Notes: generated by a model from the letters alone, not told the origin. 64,000 nucleotides of DNA from Sphingobium sp. KCTC 72723 (GCF_014280435.1 NZ_CP060388.1:3690001-3754000); one strand, 5' to 3'. Counted from the first letter of the stretch, positions 28,790 to 39,094 are shown. Made by a program: numbers and translations.

Positions 28790-29670
28790 TGGCGGACGAC
28801 ACCATCACCGACGAAGAAGCCCGCATCGAAAGCGCGATGCAAAGCAGCGAATTTGCGATTTCGGTGCGCGGCATTCGCAACAGTTTTGGCGATCAGGTGA
28901 TCCACGACAATCTGGACCTGGACGTGCGCAAGGGCGAGATTTTGGGCGTGGTCGGCGGATCCGGCACCGGCAAATCGGTGCTGATGCGGTCCATCATCGG
29001 ATTGCAGACGCCCGACGCGGGCGAAATCCACGTCTTTGGCGAATCCATGGTCGGGCGACTGGATGATGAGGCATTGGCCATTCGCAAGCGATGGGGCGTG
29101 CTGTTTCAGGGCGGGGCGTTGTTTTCAACGCTGACCGTCGCCGAAAATGTCGAAGTGCCGATCCGCGAATATTATCCCAATATCAATGCGCAGTTGCGTG
29201 ACGAAATTGCCGCCTACAAGATCCGCCTGACCGGATTGCCGAGCGAGGCTGGTCCCAAATATCCGTCCGAACTGTCGGGCGGCATGAAGAAGCGGGCGGG
29301 CCTGGCCCGTGCGCTGGCGCTGGACCCGGACCTGCTGTTTCTGGATGAACCGACGGCGGGGTTGGACCCCATCGGCGCAGCGGCGTTCGACGACCAGACC
29401 CGCAAGTTGCAGGAGACGCTGGGACTGACGGTGTTTCTCATCACCCATGATCTCGACACGCTCTATTCTATTTGCGACCGGGTGGCGGTGCTGGCGGACA
29501 AGCATGTAATTGCGGTCGGCACGATCGACGAATTGCTGGCGCTCGACCATCCCTGGATTCAGGAATATTTCAACGGTCCGCGCGGCCGCGCCGCAACGGC
29601 AGCGGTTGCCCGCGCCAAGGATCGCGAACAAGATAAGGCGGCGCTCAGCCCGCCGGACGGAAGGCAATAG
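28789..29670 (+). CDS. mlaF: ABC transporter ATP-binding protein, MlaF type
   Basis: 293 residues. Walker A GGSGTGKS (about residues 60-67), ABC signature LSGGMKKRAGLARA, Walker B LLFLDEPTAGLDP and the H-loop LITHDLD. The MKKR variant of the signature is typical of MlaF/TtgA-type lipid ABC ATPases. The start is the ATG overlapping the permease stop; the frame is open further upstream, but only as a shadow of mlaE. The C terminus carries an Ala-rich basic extension after NGPRGR. Confidence 0.95.
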   Translation: MADDTITDEEARIESAMQSSEFAISVRGIRNSFGDQVIHDNLDLDVRKGEILGVVGGSGTGKSVLMRSIIGLQTPDAGEIHVFGESMVGRLDDEALAIRKRWGVLFQGGALFSTLTVAENVEVPIREYYPNINAQLRDEIAAYKIRLTGLPSEAGPKYPSELSGGMKKRAGLARALALDPDLLFLDEPTAGLDPIGAAAFDDQTRKLQETLGLTVFLITHDLDTLYSICDRVAVLADKHVIAVGTIDELLALDHPWIQEYFNGPRGRAATAAVARAKDREQDKAALSPPDGRQ

Positions 29671-29673
29671 GAT

Positions 29674-30636
29674 ATGGAAACCCGCTCCAACCATGTGCTG
29701 GTCGGCACGGTCACGCTGCTGTTGCTGGCGGCGATCATCGCTGCGGCCTTCTGGTTCTCCCGCCTGTCGGAGGGCGACAACAAGCAGTTCGACATCTTCT
29801 TCAAACAGTCGGTCAGCGGCCTGGCGAAGGGATCGAGCGTCAATTACGCCGGCGTCCCTTCGGGACAGGTCGAGGCGATCGAATTGTGGAAGCGCGACCC
29901 CAGTTTCGTAAAGGTTCGCATTTCCGTGAAGGACGGCACACCCGTCCTGCAAGGCACGACCGCGACGATCGCGGGGGTGGGCTTTACCGGGGTTAGCGAA
30001 GTGGTGCTGGACGGCGCGGTCAAGGGCGCGCCGCCGATCGTTTGCCCGGCGGAAAATCCGCTGACCGCCTGCCCCGATGGCGTGGCGGTGATCCCTACCA
30101 AGCCCGGCGCGCTGGGCGAGTTGCTTAACAATGCCCCGCAATTGCTGGAACGGCTGTCGACCCTGACCGAACGATTGACCGAAGTGTTGAGCGACAAGAA
30201 TCAACAATCGATCGCGGGCATCCTTGCCAATGTCGAGCGGGTGTCGGGTGCATTGGCCGACCGCAGCCCGGAAATCGCGGCCACGCTGGCCGAAGCGCGC
30301 ATCGCCGTGCAGCGCACCGGGGTCGCCGTCGAACAGATCGGCAAGCTGGCCGCCACGACCGATATGATGCTGAACGAGGAAGGCAGGCCGCTGATGGCCG
30401 ACCTGCGCAAGAGCGTGCAGGCCGCAACGCGCAGCATCGAGACGTTGGACAAGACGATCGGCGAAGCACAGCCGGGCGTGAAGGCATTCAGCACCCAGAC
30501 CATGCCGGAAGTGAACCAGTTGGTCCGCGACCTGCGCGAAATGTCCCGGTCTTTCCGGGGGGTAGCGGAGAAACTGGACCAGCAGGGCGCCGGGTCGATC
30601 GTAGGATCGCCGCCGCTGCCGGACTATAAACCATGA
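29674..30636 (+). CDS. mlaD: MCE-domain substrate-binding protein, MlaD family
   Basis: 320 residues. One N-terminal transmembrane helix (about residues 8-30) anchors a single MCE domain (residues 38-115, FFKQSVSGLAKGSSVNYAGV). A long helical C-terminal region follows that could form the periplasmic needle (coiled-coil-like, with AATRSIETLDKTIGEAQPG). It carries lipid between permease and periplasmic or outer-membrane partners. Starts 3 bp after mlaF and overlaps the next gene by 4 bp (ATGA). Confidence 0.93.
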   Translation: METRSNHVLVGTVTLLLLAAIIAAAFWFSRLSEGDNKQFDIFFKQSVSGLAKGSSVNYAGVPSGQVEAIELWKRDPSFVKVRISVKDGTPVLQGTTATIAGVGFTGVSEVVLDGAVKGAPPIVCPAENPLTACPDGVAVIPTKPGALGELLNNAPQLLERLSTLTERLTEVLSDKNQQSIAGILANVERVSGALADRSPEIAATLAEARIAVQRTGVAVEQIGKLAATTDMMLNEEGRPLMADLRKSVQAATRSIETLDKTIGEAQPGVKAFSTQTMPEVNQLVRDLREMSRSFRGVAEKLDQQGAGSIVGSPPLPDYKP

Positions 30637-31271
30637 TGATTTTGATGAGAGGGAAGCGGAGCATGTTCCACCCCAAGATGACGGGCATTGCGCTGGCACT
30701 GAGCGCTGCCGTCCTGCTGCCCGGATGCGTGTCCTTCGGGGGCAAGCCGCCGCAGCAGTTGCTGACGCTGGACGCTGCGCAAAAGGTGCCTGCGGGCGCG
30801 GCGCGGGTCGCCGGGTCCGGGCGCACGCTGATCGTCGCCGACCCCGAAGCGCCCAAGATGATCGACAATGTCCGCGTCCCGGTGCAGGTCGGGCCGACAT
30901 CGGTCGCTTATGTGACCAAGGTGCAATGGGCCGACACGCCCCGGCACCTGTTCCGGCGGTTACTAGCCGAAACCATTTCCGCGACCACTGACCGGGTCGT
31001 GCTGGATAGCGGGCAGTTTTCGGGCGATGGCGGCCAACGGCTGGACGGCGAAATCGTCGCTTTCGGTCTGGATGCGCCCGGCAATCAGGCGGTAGTGACG
31101 TTCGACGCGGTGCTGGCAACGCCCGAAGGCGTAGCGATCGCGCGGCAGCGCTTTACTGCCAGCCAGCCAGTGGGTGCCAAAATCGACGCGGCAACCGTCG
31201 GTGCGCCGTTGAACGCGGCGGCGAACAAGGTTGCGGCCGAGGTCGCGGCATGGGTGGCGCAGGCGCGGTAG
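30633..31271 (+). CDS. ABC-type transport auxiliary lipoprotein (PqiC-like)
   Basis: 212 residues. A lipobox LSAAVLLPGC places the lipidated Cys near residue 32. The body fits the auxiliary lipoprotein family of MCE systems (PAPKMIDNVRVPVQVG-like strand followed by QWADTPRHLFRRLLAETI). Probably an outer-membrane lipoprotein that accepts or docks the MlaD needle. The start is uncertain: ATG 30633 overlaps mlaD, while ATG 30663, preceded by AGGGAAGCGGAG, gives a more usual signal peptide. Confidence 0.85.
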   Translation: MMILMRGKRSMFHPKMTGIALALSAAVLLPGCVSFGGKPPQQLLTLDAAQKVPAGAARVAGSGRTLIVADPEAPKMIDNVRVPVQVGPTSVAYVTKVQWADTPRHLFRRLLAETISATTDRVVLDSGQFSGDGGQRLDGEIVAFGLDAPGNQAVVTFDAVLATPEGVAIARQRFTASQPVGAKIDAATVGAPLNAAANKVAAEVAAWVAQAR

Positions 31272-31281
31272 GCGCGCACTG

Positions 31282-31307
31282 GCGGGCGTAGAAAGCTCTA
31301 CGCCCGC
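31282..31307. terminator. Bidirectional hairpin between the Mla operon and glnD
   Basis: Exact 11-bp stem (31282-31292 with 31297-31307) and a 4-nt loop, 11 bp after the lipoprotein stop and covering the glnD stop codon. It separates convergent transcripts but lacks a U-tract. Confidence 0.65.
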
Positions 31308-34060
31308 TCCAGCGCGTCACTGACTTCGCCGCCAGCCGCTTCCAGCAAGCGACGCTCCAGCGTCTGGAGCCGGGCCTTGCTCTCTATCTTGCCGCCGAAC
31401 AGGTCGGTGACGTAAAAAGTATCGACCGCGCGTTCGCCATAGGTGGCGACATGGGCGCTGTGGACCGTGACTTTGGACTGGAACAGCGCATTGGCGAGGC
31501 TGAACAGCAGCGCCGGGCGGTCGCGCGCATTGACTTCGACCACGGTGAAGCGGTTCGACGCCTTGTTGTCGATCAGCACATTAGGTTCGATGCGGAACGC
31601 TTCGGCGCGGGTGCGGGTCAGCGGGCGCGCCGACAGCTTGGTGATCATCCGGTGGCGGTTCGACAGCGAATCCTCGATCGCGCCCCGGATGCGGGCCAGC
31701 TGTTCGGGGCTGTGGAATGCGCCGCCCATCGGATCTTGCACCAGGAAATTGTCGATCGCCATGCCATCGCGCGTTGTGTGGATACGCGCGTCGATGATGT
31801 TGCCGCCGGCCAGATGGATGGCACCCGCAATGCGGTAGAACAGCCCCGGATGATCGGCGGCATAGACGGTCACTAACGTCGCACCGCGTTGTGGATAATA
31901 TTGCGCAGCAATCGCCAGCTGCGATTCGCCCGATGCCAATATATGCTGCGCGTTGTGGAACAATATGTCTTCGGGTTCGGCGATCCAGTAGGATTCGGGC
32001 ATCCGTTTGCACAGAGCATCGAAATCCGCATCGGGCAGGCCCAGTGCCGCCCGCAACCCCGCCTGCTTGGCCGTGACACGCTCGCCCCGACCCTTTTGCT
32101 TATGGCCAAGACGCAGCAGTTCTTCAGCCGAATCATAGAGGTCGCCCAGCAACTGCCGTTTCCAGCTGTTCCAGACACCGGGGCCAACGGCGCGAATATC
32201 CACCACCGTCAGGCACAGCAGCAGTCGCAGACGTTCCGGGCTTTGGACCACTTCGACGAAATCGATGATGGTCTTGTAATCGGCCAGATCGCGCTTGAAC
32301 GCGGTGGCGGACATCAACAGATGATAGCGCACCAGCCAGGCGACGGTTTCGGTTTCAGCAGGCGTCAGGCCCAGACGGGGGCAAAGATGTTCCGCGACTT
32401 CCGCGCCCAATATGCTGTGGTCGCCGCCGCGCCCCTTGGCAATGTCATGCAGCAGGACCGAGACATAGAGCGCGCGCCGCGACAGCAGCTTGCCCATCAG
32501 TTCGCTGGCGAGCGGATGATCCTCGCCAAGCTCTCCCTTTTCGATCCGCGACAGCAGGCCGACGGCGCGGATCGTATGTTCGTCCACCGTGTAATGATGA
32601 TACATGTCGAATTGCATCTGCGCGACGACGCGACGGAAATCGGGGACGAAGCGGCCAAACACCGTCGATTCGTTCATCCAGCGCAACACCGTTTCGGGGT
32701 CGCGCGGGGACGTCAGCACGTCCATGAAGGCCGCGTTGGCGCGCGGATCCTTACGCACTTTCGCGTTGATCAGCCCGGCGTCGCGGCTGGCGGCACGGAT
32801 TGCGCTGGGGTGGATGGACAGGCCATGGCGGTCGGCCACGGCGAAAATCTCGATCAGGCGAACGGGGTCGGCCTGAAAGAAATCATCGCTGGGCAATGAC
32901 AGGCGGCCCCGTTCCAGCACGAAGCCGTCCAGCTTCTTGGGCCGCCGGAACATGGCGGGAATATAACGCCGCCCCTTGGCCGCCATCTGATCGTCCAGAT
33001 GGGCCAGGAACATGGCAGTCAGGTCGCCGACAATCTTTGCGTTGAGGAAATAATAGCGCATGAAGCGCTCCACCCCCGACTGGCCAAGGCGGCCGGTAAA
33101 GTGCATCCGGGTCGCGGTTTCCAGCTGAAGGTCGAAGGTCAGGCGGTCCTCCGCCCTGCCCGTGATGGTGTGGAGGTGGCATCGCACTGCCCACAGGAAA
33201 TCCTCCGCCTTTTGAAACTGGCGCAATTCCGCCTGAGTCAACAATCCGACATCGACCAGTTCGGCGACCGACCGCACCCGATTTACATATTTGCCGATCC
33301 AGAACAGCGTGTGCAGGTCGCGCAGACCGCCTTTGCCTTCCTTCACATTGGGTTCGACGACATAGCGGCTGTCACCCATCCGCTTGTGCCGGTCTTCCCG
33401 CTCGGCCAGCTTGTCGGTGACGAAGGCGCGGGCCGTCCCTTGCATCACTTCTGCGTCGAAACGGGTCGATGTTTCCTCATAGAGCGCGCGATCGCCCCAG
33501 ACATAGCGCGCCTCCAGCAAAGCCGTGCGCACGGTAAGGTCTGCCTTGGCCATGCGCATCGTTTCGTCGATCGAACGACTGCTATGACCGACCTTCAGCC
33601 CCAGATCCCAGAGCGAATAGAGCATGGATTCGATGACCTGCTCGGTCCAGCCGGTCGGTTTCCATGGCGTGATGAACCCTATGTCCACGTCGCTGTGCGG
33701 TGCCATTTCCCCACGGCCATAACCACCCACGGCCATCAGCGCGATTCGTTCCCCCGTGCTACGGTTGCCCGATGGGTAGAGATGGTGCGTCGTCGCGTCA
33801 TAAAGCAGGCGTATGATCTGATCGATCAGGAAGGCGAAGGCGGTTACGGACTCCCGCCCGCGCGTGGGCTTTGCCTCCAGGCGGCGCGCGACTTCCAGCC
33901 GCCCTTCGTCCAGCGCTGCTTTCAATTCCTTGACGATCAGGCCGCGCAACCGAACGGGATCGCCCCGATGCTCGTGCGCCAGGGCGTTTATGCTGTCGGA
34001 TATCGCGCGCCGGTCGATGATCGCACGGCGCGATCCCAGCGCGGGGAACTGCATGACCAT
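31298..34060 (-). CDS. glnD: Bifunctional [protein-PII] uridylyltransferase/uridylyl-removing enzyme
   Basis: 920 residues. Glutamine-sensing enzyme that adds or removes UMP on PII proteins and so controls nitrogen assimilation. The nucleotidyltransferase motif GGYGRGEMAPHSDVDIG is at residues 112-128; the HD domain has LLHDIAKGRGGDHSILGAE; two ACT domains form the C terminus (VYAADHPGLFYRIAGAI and VNARDRPALLFSLANALF). Full length. Met1 or Met3 are both possible starts. It lies 9 bp downstream of mutS on the same strand. Confidence 0.97.
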   Translation of the reverse strand: MVMQFPALGSRRAIIDRRAISDSINALAHEHRGDPVRLRGLIVKELKAALDEGRLEVARRLEAKPTRGRESVTAFAFLIDQIIRLLYDATTHHLYPSGNRSTGERIALMAVGGYGRGEMAPHSDVDIGFITPWKPTGWTEQVIESMLYSLWDLGLKVGHSSRSIDETMRMAKADLTVRTALLEARYVWGDRALYEETSTRFDAEVMQGTARAFVTDKLAEREDRHKRMGDSRYVVEPNVKEGKGGLRDLHTLFWIGKYVNRVRSVAELVDVGLLTQAELRQFQKAEDFLWAVRCHLHTITGRAEDRLTFDLQLETATRMHFTGRLGQSGVERFMRYYFLNAKIVGDLTAMFLAHLDDQMAAKGRRYIPAMFRRPKKLDGFVLERGRLSLPSDDFFQADPVRLIEIFAVADRHGLSIHPSAIRAASRDAGLINAKVRKDPRANAAFMDVLTSPRDPETVLRWMNESTVFGRFVPDFRRVVAQMQFDMYHHYTVDEHTIRAVGLLSRIEKGELGEDHPLASELMGKLLSRRALYVSVLLHDIAKGRGGDHSILGAEVAEHLCPRLGLTPAETETVAWLVRYHLLMSATAFKRDLADYKTIIDFVEVVQSPERLRLLLCLTVVDIRAVGPGVWNSWKRQLLGDLYDSAEELLRLGHKQKGRGERVTAKQAGLRAALGLPDADFDALCKRMPESYWIAEPEDILFHNAQHILASGESQLAIAAQYYPQRGATLVTVYAADHPGLFYRIAGAIHLAGGNIIDARIHTTRDGMAIDNFLVQDPMGGAFHSPEQLARIRGAIEDSLSNRHRMITKLSARPLTRTRAEAFRIEPNVLIDNKASNRFTVVEVNARDRPALLFSLANALFQSKVTVHSAHVATYGERAVDTFYVTDLFGGKIESKARLQTLERRLLEAAGGEVSDALERA

Positions 34061-34069
34061 GGGCGTGTC

Positions 34070-36721
34070 CTAGTCCGCCTTTAGCCCCGCTACCAGTTGT
34101 TTAAGCCGATATATGTGATCGAGTGCGTCACGCGGGGACAGCGCGTCGGCGTCGATCCCGTCGAGCGCCGCGCGCAGCGGATCGACGGCCTCCTCCGGCT
34201 GAGCCGCGAGGGCGGCAAATAGCGGCAGGTCGTCCAGCCCCGCCGCGATGCCGCCGGTCTTTGCCTTGCCCGCTTCCAGCCGCGCCAGCACATCTTTCGC
34301 GCGCTTCAATACAGCGGACGGCAAGCCTGCCAGCCGAGCGACGGCCAGACCATAGCTGCGGTCCGCCGGACCGTCGCTCAGTTCATGCAGCAGCACCAGA
34401 TCGCCCTTCCATTCACGCGCCCGGACATGGTGGAGCGAGAGCGCGTTCAAGCTTTCGGCAAGGCGGGTCAGTTCGTGATAATGGGTGGCGAACAGGCAGC
34501 GGCACCGGTTTACCTCATGCACCGCTTCCACCACCGCCCATGCCAGCGCCAGCCCGTCATAGGTGGACGTGCCGCGCCCGACTTCATCGAGGATGACGAA
34601 GCTGCGTTCCGTCGCCTGGCTCAGGATCGCCGCCGTCTCCACCATTTCGACCATGAAGGTCGAGCGCCCCTTGGCCAGATTGTCCGACGCGCCGACCCGG
34701 CTGAACAGTCGATCCACGAGGCTAAGCGTCGCGGATTGGGCAGGAACATAAGCGCCCGCCTGCGCCAGGATGACGATGAGCGCATTTTGTCGCAGGAAGG
34801 TGGACTTGCCGCCCATGTTCGGGCCGGTGACCAGCCACAGCCGGTCATCCTGCACCAGACGGCAATCATTGGCGACGAAGGGCTGGCCATTGCGGCGCAG
34901 CGCATCTTCCACCACCGGATGCCGCCCGCCTGTGATGGCCAGGCAGGGACCGGCGCTATCGTCAGCGACGAAGCGGGGCCGCTGCCAGCCACCCTCCGCC
35001 GCGCGCTCGGCCAGCGCTGCTGCCACGTCCAGCCGGGCGAGCGCATCGGCGGCACGAGCGATGTCGGCCTTGCGATCCAGCACGGCAGCGATCAGTTCTT
35101 CAAGATGGGCCGCTTCGGCGACCAGCGCATGACCGCCTGCCTGTGCCACGCGCCCCGCTTCTTCATGCAAATCGACCGAATTGAAGCGCACCACGCCGGC
35201 CAGCGTCTGGCGATGGGTGAAGCCGCTGTCAGGCTGCATCAGTGCATCGGCGGCGCGGGCAGGCACTTCGACATGATAGCCCAGCACGCCATTATGGCGG
35301 ATTTTGAGGGTGGATATGCCAGTCTGCGCCCGATATTTCGCCTCCAGCGCGGCAATCGCCCGCCGCCCGTCACCCGCCATGCGGCGCAGCTCGTCCAGCG
35401 CCGGGTCATAGCCATCGGCGATATAGCCGCCGCTTGCCGTCTCGGTCGGCGGGGCAGGTACCAGCGCGCGGGCAAGGCTGTCGACCAGCGCGCCATGGCC
35501 ATCCAGCGCAGGCAGCAATTGCGCCAGCAGCAGCGGTTGCGCAGGCAATCGTCCCAGCCGTTCGCGCAGCAATCGCGCTTCGCCAAGGCCATCGCGCAAC
35601 TGGCCCAAGTCACGCGGGCTACCCCGGCCCAGCGCCACCCGGCCCAGCGCCCGGCCAATGTCTGGGAGCGCGCGTAACGCGGCACGCAACTGGTCGCGCA
35701 GTCCGGCATCGTCATGGAACATTTCCACAAGGCCAAGCCGCGCCTCGATCAACGCTGCGTCCATCAGTGGCGCGGACAAATCCTGCGCCAGCAGCCGCGC
35801 GCCTGCGCCTGTGACGGTGCGATCGACCGCGCCCAGCAGGCTGCCCGCACGCGCGCCGCTCATCGTTGCGACGATTTCCAGACTTTCGCGCGTGGCGGCG
35901 TCAATTGCGACATGACCGCCGCTGGTCTTGCGCAGCGGTGGGGCGAGGAAGGGCAGCTTCCCCTTACCCGCATGGTCGAGATAAGCGATCAGCCCGCCCA
36001 TCGCGGCCAGCTCCGCCCGACCGAACTGGCCAAAGCCATCGAGCGTCGCGACGCCGAACAGATGTTTGAGCTGATCCTGCGCACGGGTGCTGGAAAAAGC
36101 GGCGCGATCGAAACTATGCGCGTCGGGCAGATCAAGCGACGCCCCCTCCGCCACGACCGTCTCGCTGGGGCGCAACCGCGCGAGTTCGGCGGGCAGGTCA
36201 GCGGCGCGCAATGTCATCGTTTCGAACCGGCCGGTGGAAATATCGGCAGCAGCCAAACCGATCTCGCCTTCACCGCCCACCATCGCCAATGCGACCAGCA
36301 TATTGTCGCGCCGGGAATCGAGCAGCGTTTCCTCGGTCAGCGTGCCAGCCGTCACATAGCGCACGATGTCGCGCGCCACGAGCGTCTTGCCACCCCGCGC
36401 CTTGGCCTGCGCCGGGGTTTCGGTCTGTTCGGCGATTGCCACGCGATGCCCCGCGCGGATCAACCGCGCCAGATAGCCTTCCGCGCTATGCACCGGCACG
36501 CCGCACATCGGGATCGGCGCGCCGCCATGTTCGCCCCGGCTGGTCAGCGCGATGTCGAGCGTTGCCGCTGCGGCCTTGGCATCGTCGAAAAACAGTTCGA
36601 AGAAATCGCCCATGCGGTAGAATAGCAGGCAGTCGCTCGCCTGGGCCTTGAGCGCCAGATATTGCGCCATCATGGGCGTGAGGGCGGTTTGGGTTGTGGT
36701 GTCGTTCGGGGCGCTGGGCAT
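34070..36721 (-). CDS. mutS: DNA mismatch repair protein MutS
   Basis: 883 residues. Recognises base mismatches and starts repair. The mismatch-binding Phe-x-Glu motif is in RMGDFFELFFDDA (about residues 40-52), Walker A is GPNMGGKST (around residue 630) and the ABC-ATPase tail VILDEVGRGTSTYDGLALAW is present. The start is ATG 36721 (MPSAPNDTTTQ), matching usual MutS N termini; the frame is open upstream to 36886 across the divergent maeB start. Likely cotranscribed with glnD. Confidence 0.97.
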   Translation of the reverse strand: MPSAPNDTTTQTALTPMMAQYLALKAQASDCLLFYRMGDFFELFFDDAKAAAATLDIALTSRGEHGGAPIPMCGVPVHSAEGYLARLIRAGHRVAIAEQTETPAQAKARGGKTLVARDIVRYVTAGTLTEETLLDSRRDNMLVALAMVGGEGEIGLAAADISTGRFETMTLRAADLPAELARLRPSETVVAEGASLDLPDAHSFDRAAFSSTRAQDQLKHLFGVATLDGFGQFGRAELAAMGGLIAYLDHAGKGKLPFLAPPLRKTSGGHVAIDAATRESLEIVATMSGARAGSLLGAVDRTVTGAGARLLAQDLSAPLMDAALIEARLGLVEMFHDDAGLRDQLRAALRALPDIGRALGRVALGRGSPRDLGQLRDGLGEARLLRERLGRLPAQPLLLAQLLPALDGHGALVDSLARALVPAPPTETASGGYIADGYDPALDELRRMAGDGRRAIAALEAKYRAQTGISTLKIRHNGVLGYHVEVPARAADALMQPDSGFTHRQTLAGVVRFNSVDLHEEAGRVAQAGGHALVAEAAHLEELIAAVLDRKADIARAADALARLDVAAALAERAAEGGWQRPRFVADDSAGPCLAITGGRHPVVEDALRRNGQPFVANDCRLVQDDRLWLVTGPNMGGKSTFLRQNALIVILAQAGAYVPAQSATLSLVDRLFSRVGASDNLAKGRSTFMVEMVETAAILSQATERSFVILDEVGRGTSTYDGLALAWAVVEAVHEVNRCRCLFATHYHELTRLAESLNALSLHHVRAREWKGDLVLLHELSDGPADRSYGLAVARLAGLPSAVLKRAKDVLARLEAGKAKTGGIAAGLDDLPLFAALAAQPEEAVDPLRAALDGIDADALSPRDALDHIYRLKQLVAGLKAD

Positions 36722-36832
36722 GATGGTGCGATAGCGCCAAGCCGCAGCGCAGGAAAGAAGCCTTCTCGCACTTGCCCACAAGGCGCGGTTACCGCTAGGG
36801 CCAGCGCAACAGGCAGCAAAGGCGGGTAAGTG

Positions 36833-39094
36833 ATGACCGACAAGTCGAGTGTGGAATTTTCCGAGCGCGAGGCGCTGTTCTTCCATTCGACCGGTCGCCC
36901 CGGCAAGATCGAGATCATCGCGTCCAAACCAATGGCGACGCAGCGCGACCTGTCCCTGGCCTATTCGCCGGGCGTCGCGGTGCCGGTGCTGGCGATCGCG
37001 AAAGATCCGGCGCTGGCTTATGACTATACGGCCAAGGGCAATCTGGTCGCGGTCATCACCAATGGCACGGCGATTCTAGGCCTGGGCAATCTGGGTGCGC
37101 TGGCGTCCAAGCCGGTGATGGAAGGCAAGGCGGTGCTGTTCAAGCGCTTCGCCGACGTGGACAGTATCGACATCGAATTGAAGACCGAAGATGTCGATCG
37201 TTTCATCGACGCGGTCGAATTGATGGAGCCGACCTTTGGCGGCATCAACCTTGAGGATATCAAGGCGCCTGAGTGCTTCATCATCGAACAGATGCTCAAA
37301 GAACGGATGAACATCCCGGTTTTCCATGACGACCAGCATGGCACTGCGATCATCGCAGCGGCGGGCGTCATCAACGCCGCGATGCTGACCGGGCGCGAAC
37401 TGAAAGACCTCAAAGTCGTGGTCAATGGCGCGGGCGCGGCGTCGATCGCCTGCACCGAACTCATCAAGGCGCTGGGCGTGGCAGGTGACAATGTCATCAT
37501 GTGCGACAGCAAGGGCGTGATCTATCAGGGTCGCACCGAGGGCATGAACCAGTGGAAGTCGGCCCATGCGGTCAAGACCGACGCCCGCACGCTGAAAGAA
37601 GCGATGAAGGGCGCGGACGTGTTCCTTGGCCTGTCGGTCAAGGGCGCGGTGACGCCGGACATGGTCAAGGATATGGGCGAAAAGCCGATCATCTTCGCCA
37701 TGGCCAATCCCGACCCGGAAATCACCCCGCCCGATGCCAAGTCCGTGCGTCCCGAAGCGATCGTGGCAACCGGCCGGTCGGATTATCCCAATCAGGTCAA
37801 TAATGTCATCGGCTTCCCCTTCATCTTCCGCGGCGCACTCGACGTGCGGGCGACGACGATCAACGAAGCGATGAAGGTCGCCGCCGCTCATGCCATTGCC
37901 GAACTGGCGCGCGAACAGGTGCCGGAGGAAGTGGCCAAAGCCTATGGCCGGTCGCACAGTTTCGGGCCGGACTATATCATCCCCGCCCCGTTCGACCCGC
38001 GCCTGATGGAAGTGGTGCCTTCCGCCGTGGCGCAGGCCGCTATGGACACCGGCGTCGCGCAAAAGCCGATCGCCGACATGGCTGCCTATCGCCAGTCGCT
38101 CAAGGCCCGGCTGAACCCGACCACCTCGGTCCTCAATTCCGCCTATGAAATGGCAAAGGCCAATCCCAAGCGTGTCGTCTTTGCCGAAGCGGAGGAGGAA
38201 GTGGTGCTGCGCGCCGCGATCCAGTTCCGCGACCTCGGCTATGGCGTGCCGGTGCTGGTCGGACGCGGCGATGTGGTCGACAAGCTCAAGGCGCTGGGCG
38301 TGCGCGACCCGGAAAGTTTCGAGCTGCACAACAGCGTCAATTCGCCGCTGGTCCCCGACATGGTCGACCTGCTCTACGGCCGCCTCCAGCGGCGCGGCTA
38401 TCTGCGCCGGGATTGCGAGCGGATGGTGAACCGGGATCGCAACATATTCGGCACGCTGCTCGTCAAGATGGGCGTGGCCGACGCGATGATCACTGGCATG
38501 ACCCGCCCCTATGCGCAGACGTTGCGCGAAGTGAAACGGGTGATGGACCCGGCGGCCGGGCGCACGCCCTTTGGCATCCATGTCATGGTGGCCAAGGACA
38601 AGACCGTGTTCCTGGCCGACACCACGGTCAACGAACGCCCCACCGCCAGCGAACTGGCCGATATTGCGGAAGGCACGGTCGCGGTCGCCCGTCGCATGGG
38701 CCACGACCCGCGCGTCGCTTTCCTGTCTTACTCCAATTTCGGCAACCCGCCCGGCGCGTTTCTGGAAAATGTGCGCGGCGCGGTGAAGCTGCTCGACGAA
38801 CGCAATGTCGATTTCGAATATGAAGGCGAAATGTCGGCCGACGTGGCGCTCAATCCCGCCGTCATGAAAAGCTATCCGTTCAGCCGCCTGTCCGGTCCCG
38901 CCAATGTGCTGGTGATGCCCGGCCTGCAATCGGCCAATATATCGGCCAAGCTGCTGCGCGAACTGGGCGGCACGTCGATGATCGGGCCGGTGCTGGTGGG
39001 CATGGAAAAATCGGTGCAGATCGCCACGATGGCGTCCAATGCGTCGGAACTGCTAACGCTGGCGGTGCTGGCGGCGGGCGGCATCGCGCTTTGA
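36833..39094 (+). CDS. maeB: NADP-dependent malic enzyme with C-terminal phosphotransacetylase-like domain
   Basis: 753 residues. Residues 1 to about 430 are the malic enzyme (oxidative decarboxylation of malate to pyruvate, producing NADPH), with GNLGALASKPVMEGKAVLF (key part GLGNLGAL), EDIKAPECFIIE, HDDQHGTAI and the dinucleotide site NGAGAASIAC. The remainder is the phosphotransacetylase-like domain of MaeB proteins (LVKMGVADAMITGMTRP), thought to act in allosteric control and oligomerisation rather than catalysis. ATG 36833 follows an in-frame GTG. Divergent from mutS with 111 bp between starts. Confidence 0.96.
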   Translation: MTDKSSVEFSEREALFFHSTGRPGKIEIIASKPMATQRDLSLAYSPGVAVPVLAIAKDPALAYDYTAKGNLVAVITNGTAILGLGNLGALASKPVMEGKAVLFKRFADVDSIDIELKTEDVDRFIDAVELMEPTFGGINLEDIKAPECFIIEQMLKERMNIPVFHDDQHGTAIIAAAGVINAAMLTGRELKDLKVVVNGAGAASIACTELIKALGVAGDNVIMCDSKGVIYQGRTEGMNQWKSAHAVKTDARTLKEAMKGADVFLGLSVKGAVTPDMVKDMGEKPIIFAMANPDPEITPPDAKSVRPEAIVATGRSDYPNQVNNVIGFPFIFRGALDVRATTINEAMKVAAAHAIAELAREQVPEEVAKAYGRSHSFGPDYIIPAPFDPRLMEVVPSAVAQAAMDTGVAQKPIADMAAYRQSLKARLNPTTSVLNSAYEMAKANPKRVVFAEAEEEVVLRAAIQFRDLGYGVPVLVGRGDVVDKLKALGVRDPESFELHNSVNSPLVPDMVDLLYGRLQRRGYLRRDCERMVNRDRNIFGTLLVKMGVADAMITGMTRPYAQTLREVKRVMDPAAGRTPFGIHVMVAKDKTVFLADTTVNERPTASELADIAEGTVAVARRMGHDPRVAFLSYSNFGNPPGAFLENVRGAVKLLDERNVDFEYEGEMSADVALNPAVMKSYPFSRLSGPANVLVMPGLQSANISAKLLRELGGTSMIGPVLVGMEKSVQIATMASNASELLTLAVLAAGGIAL

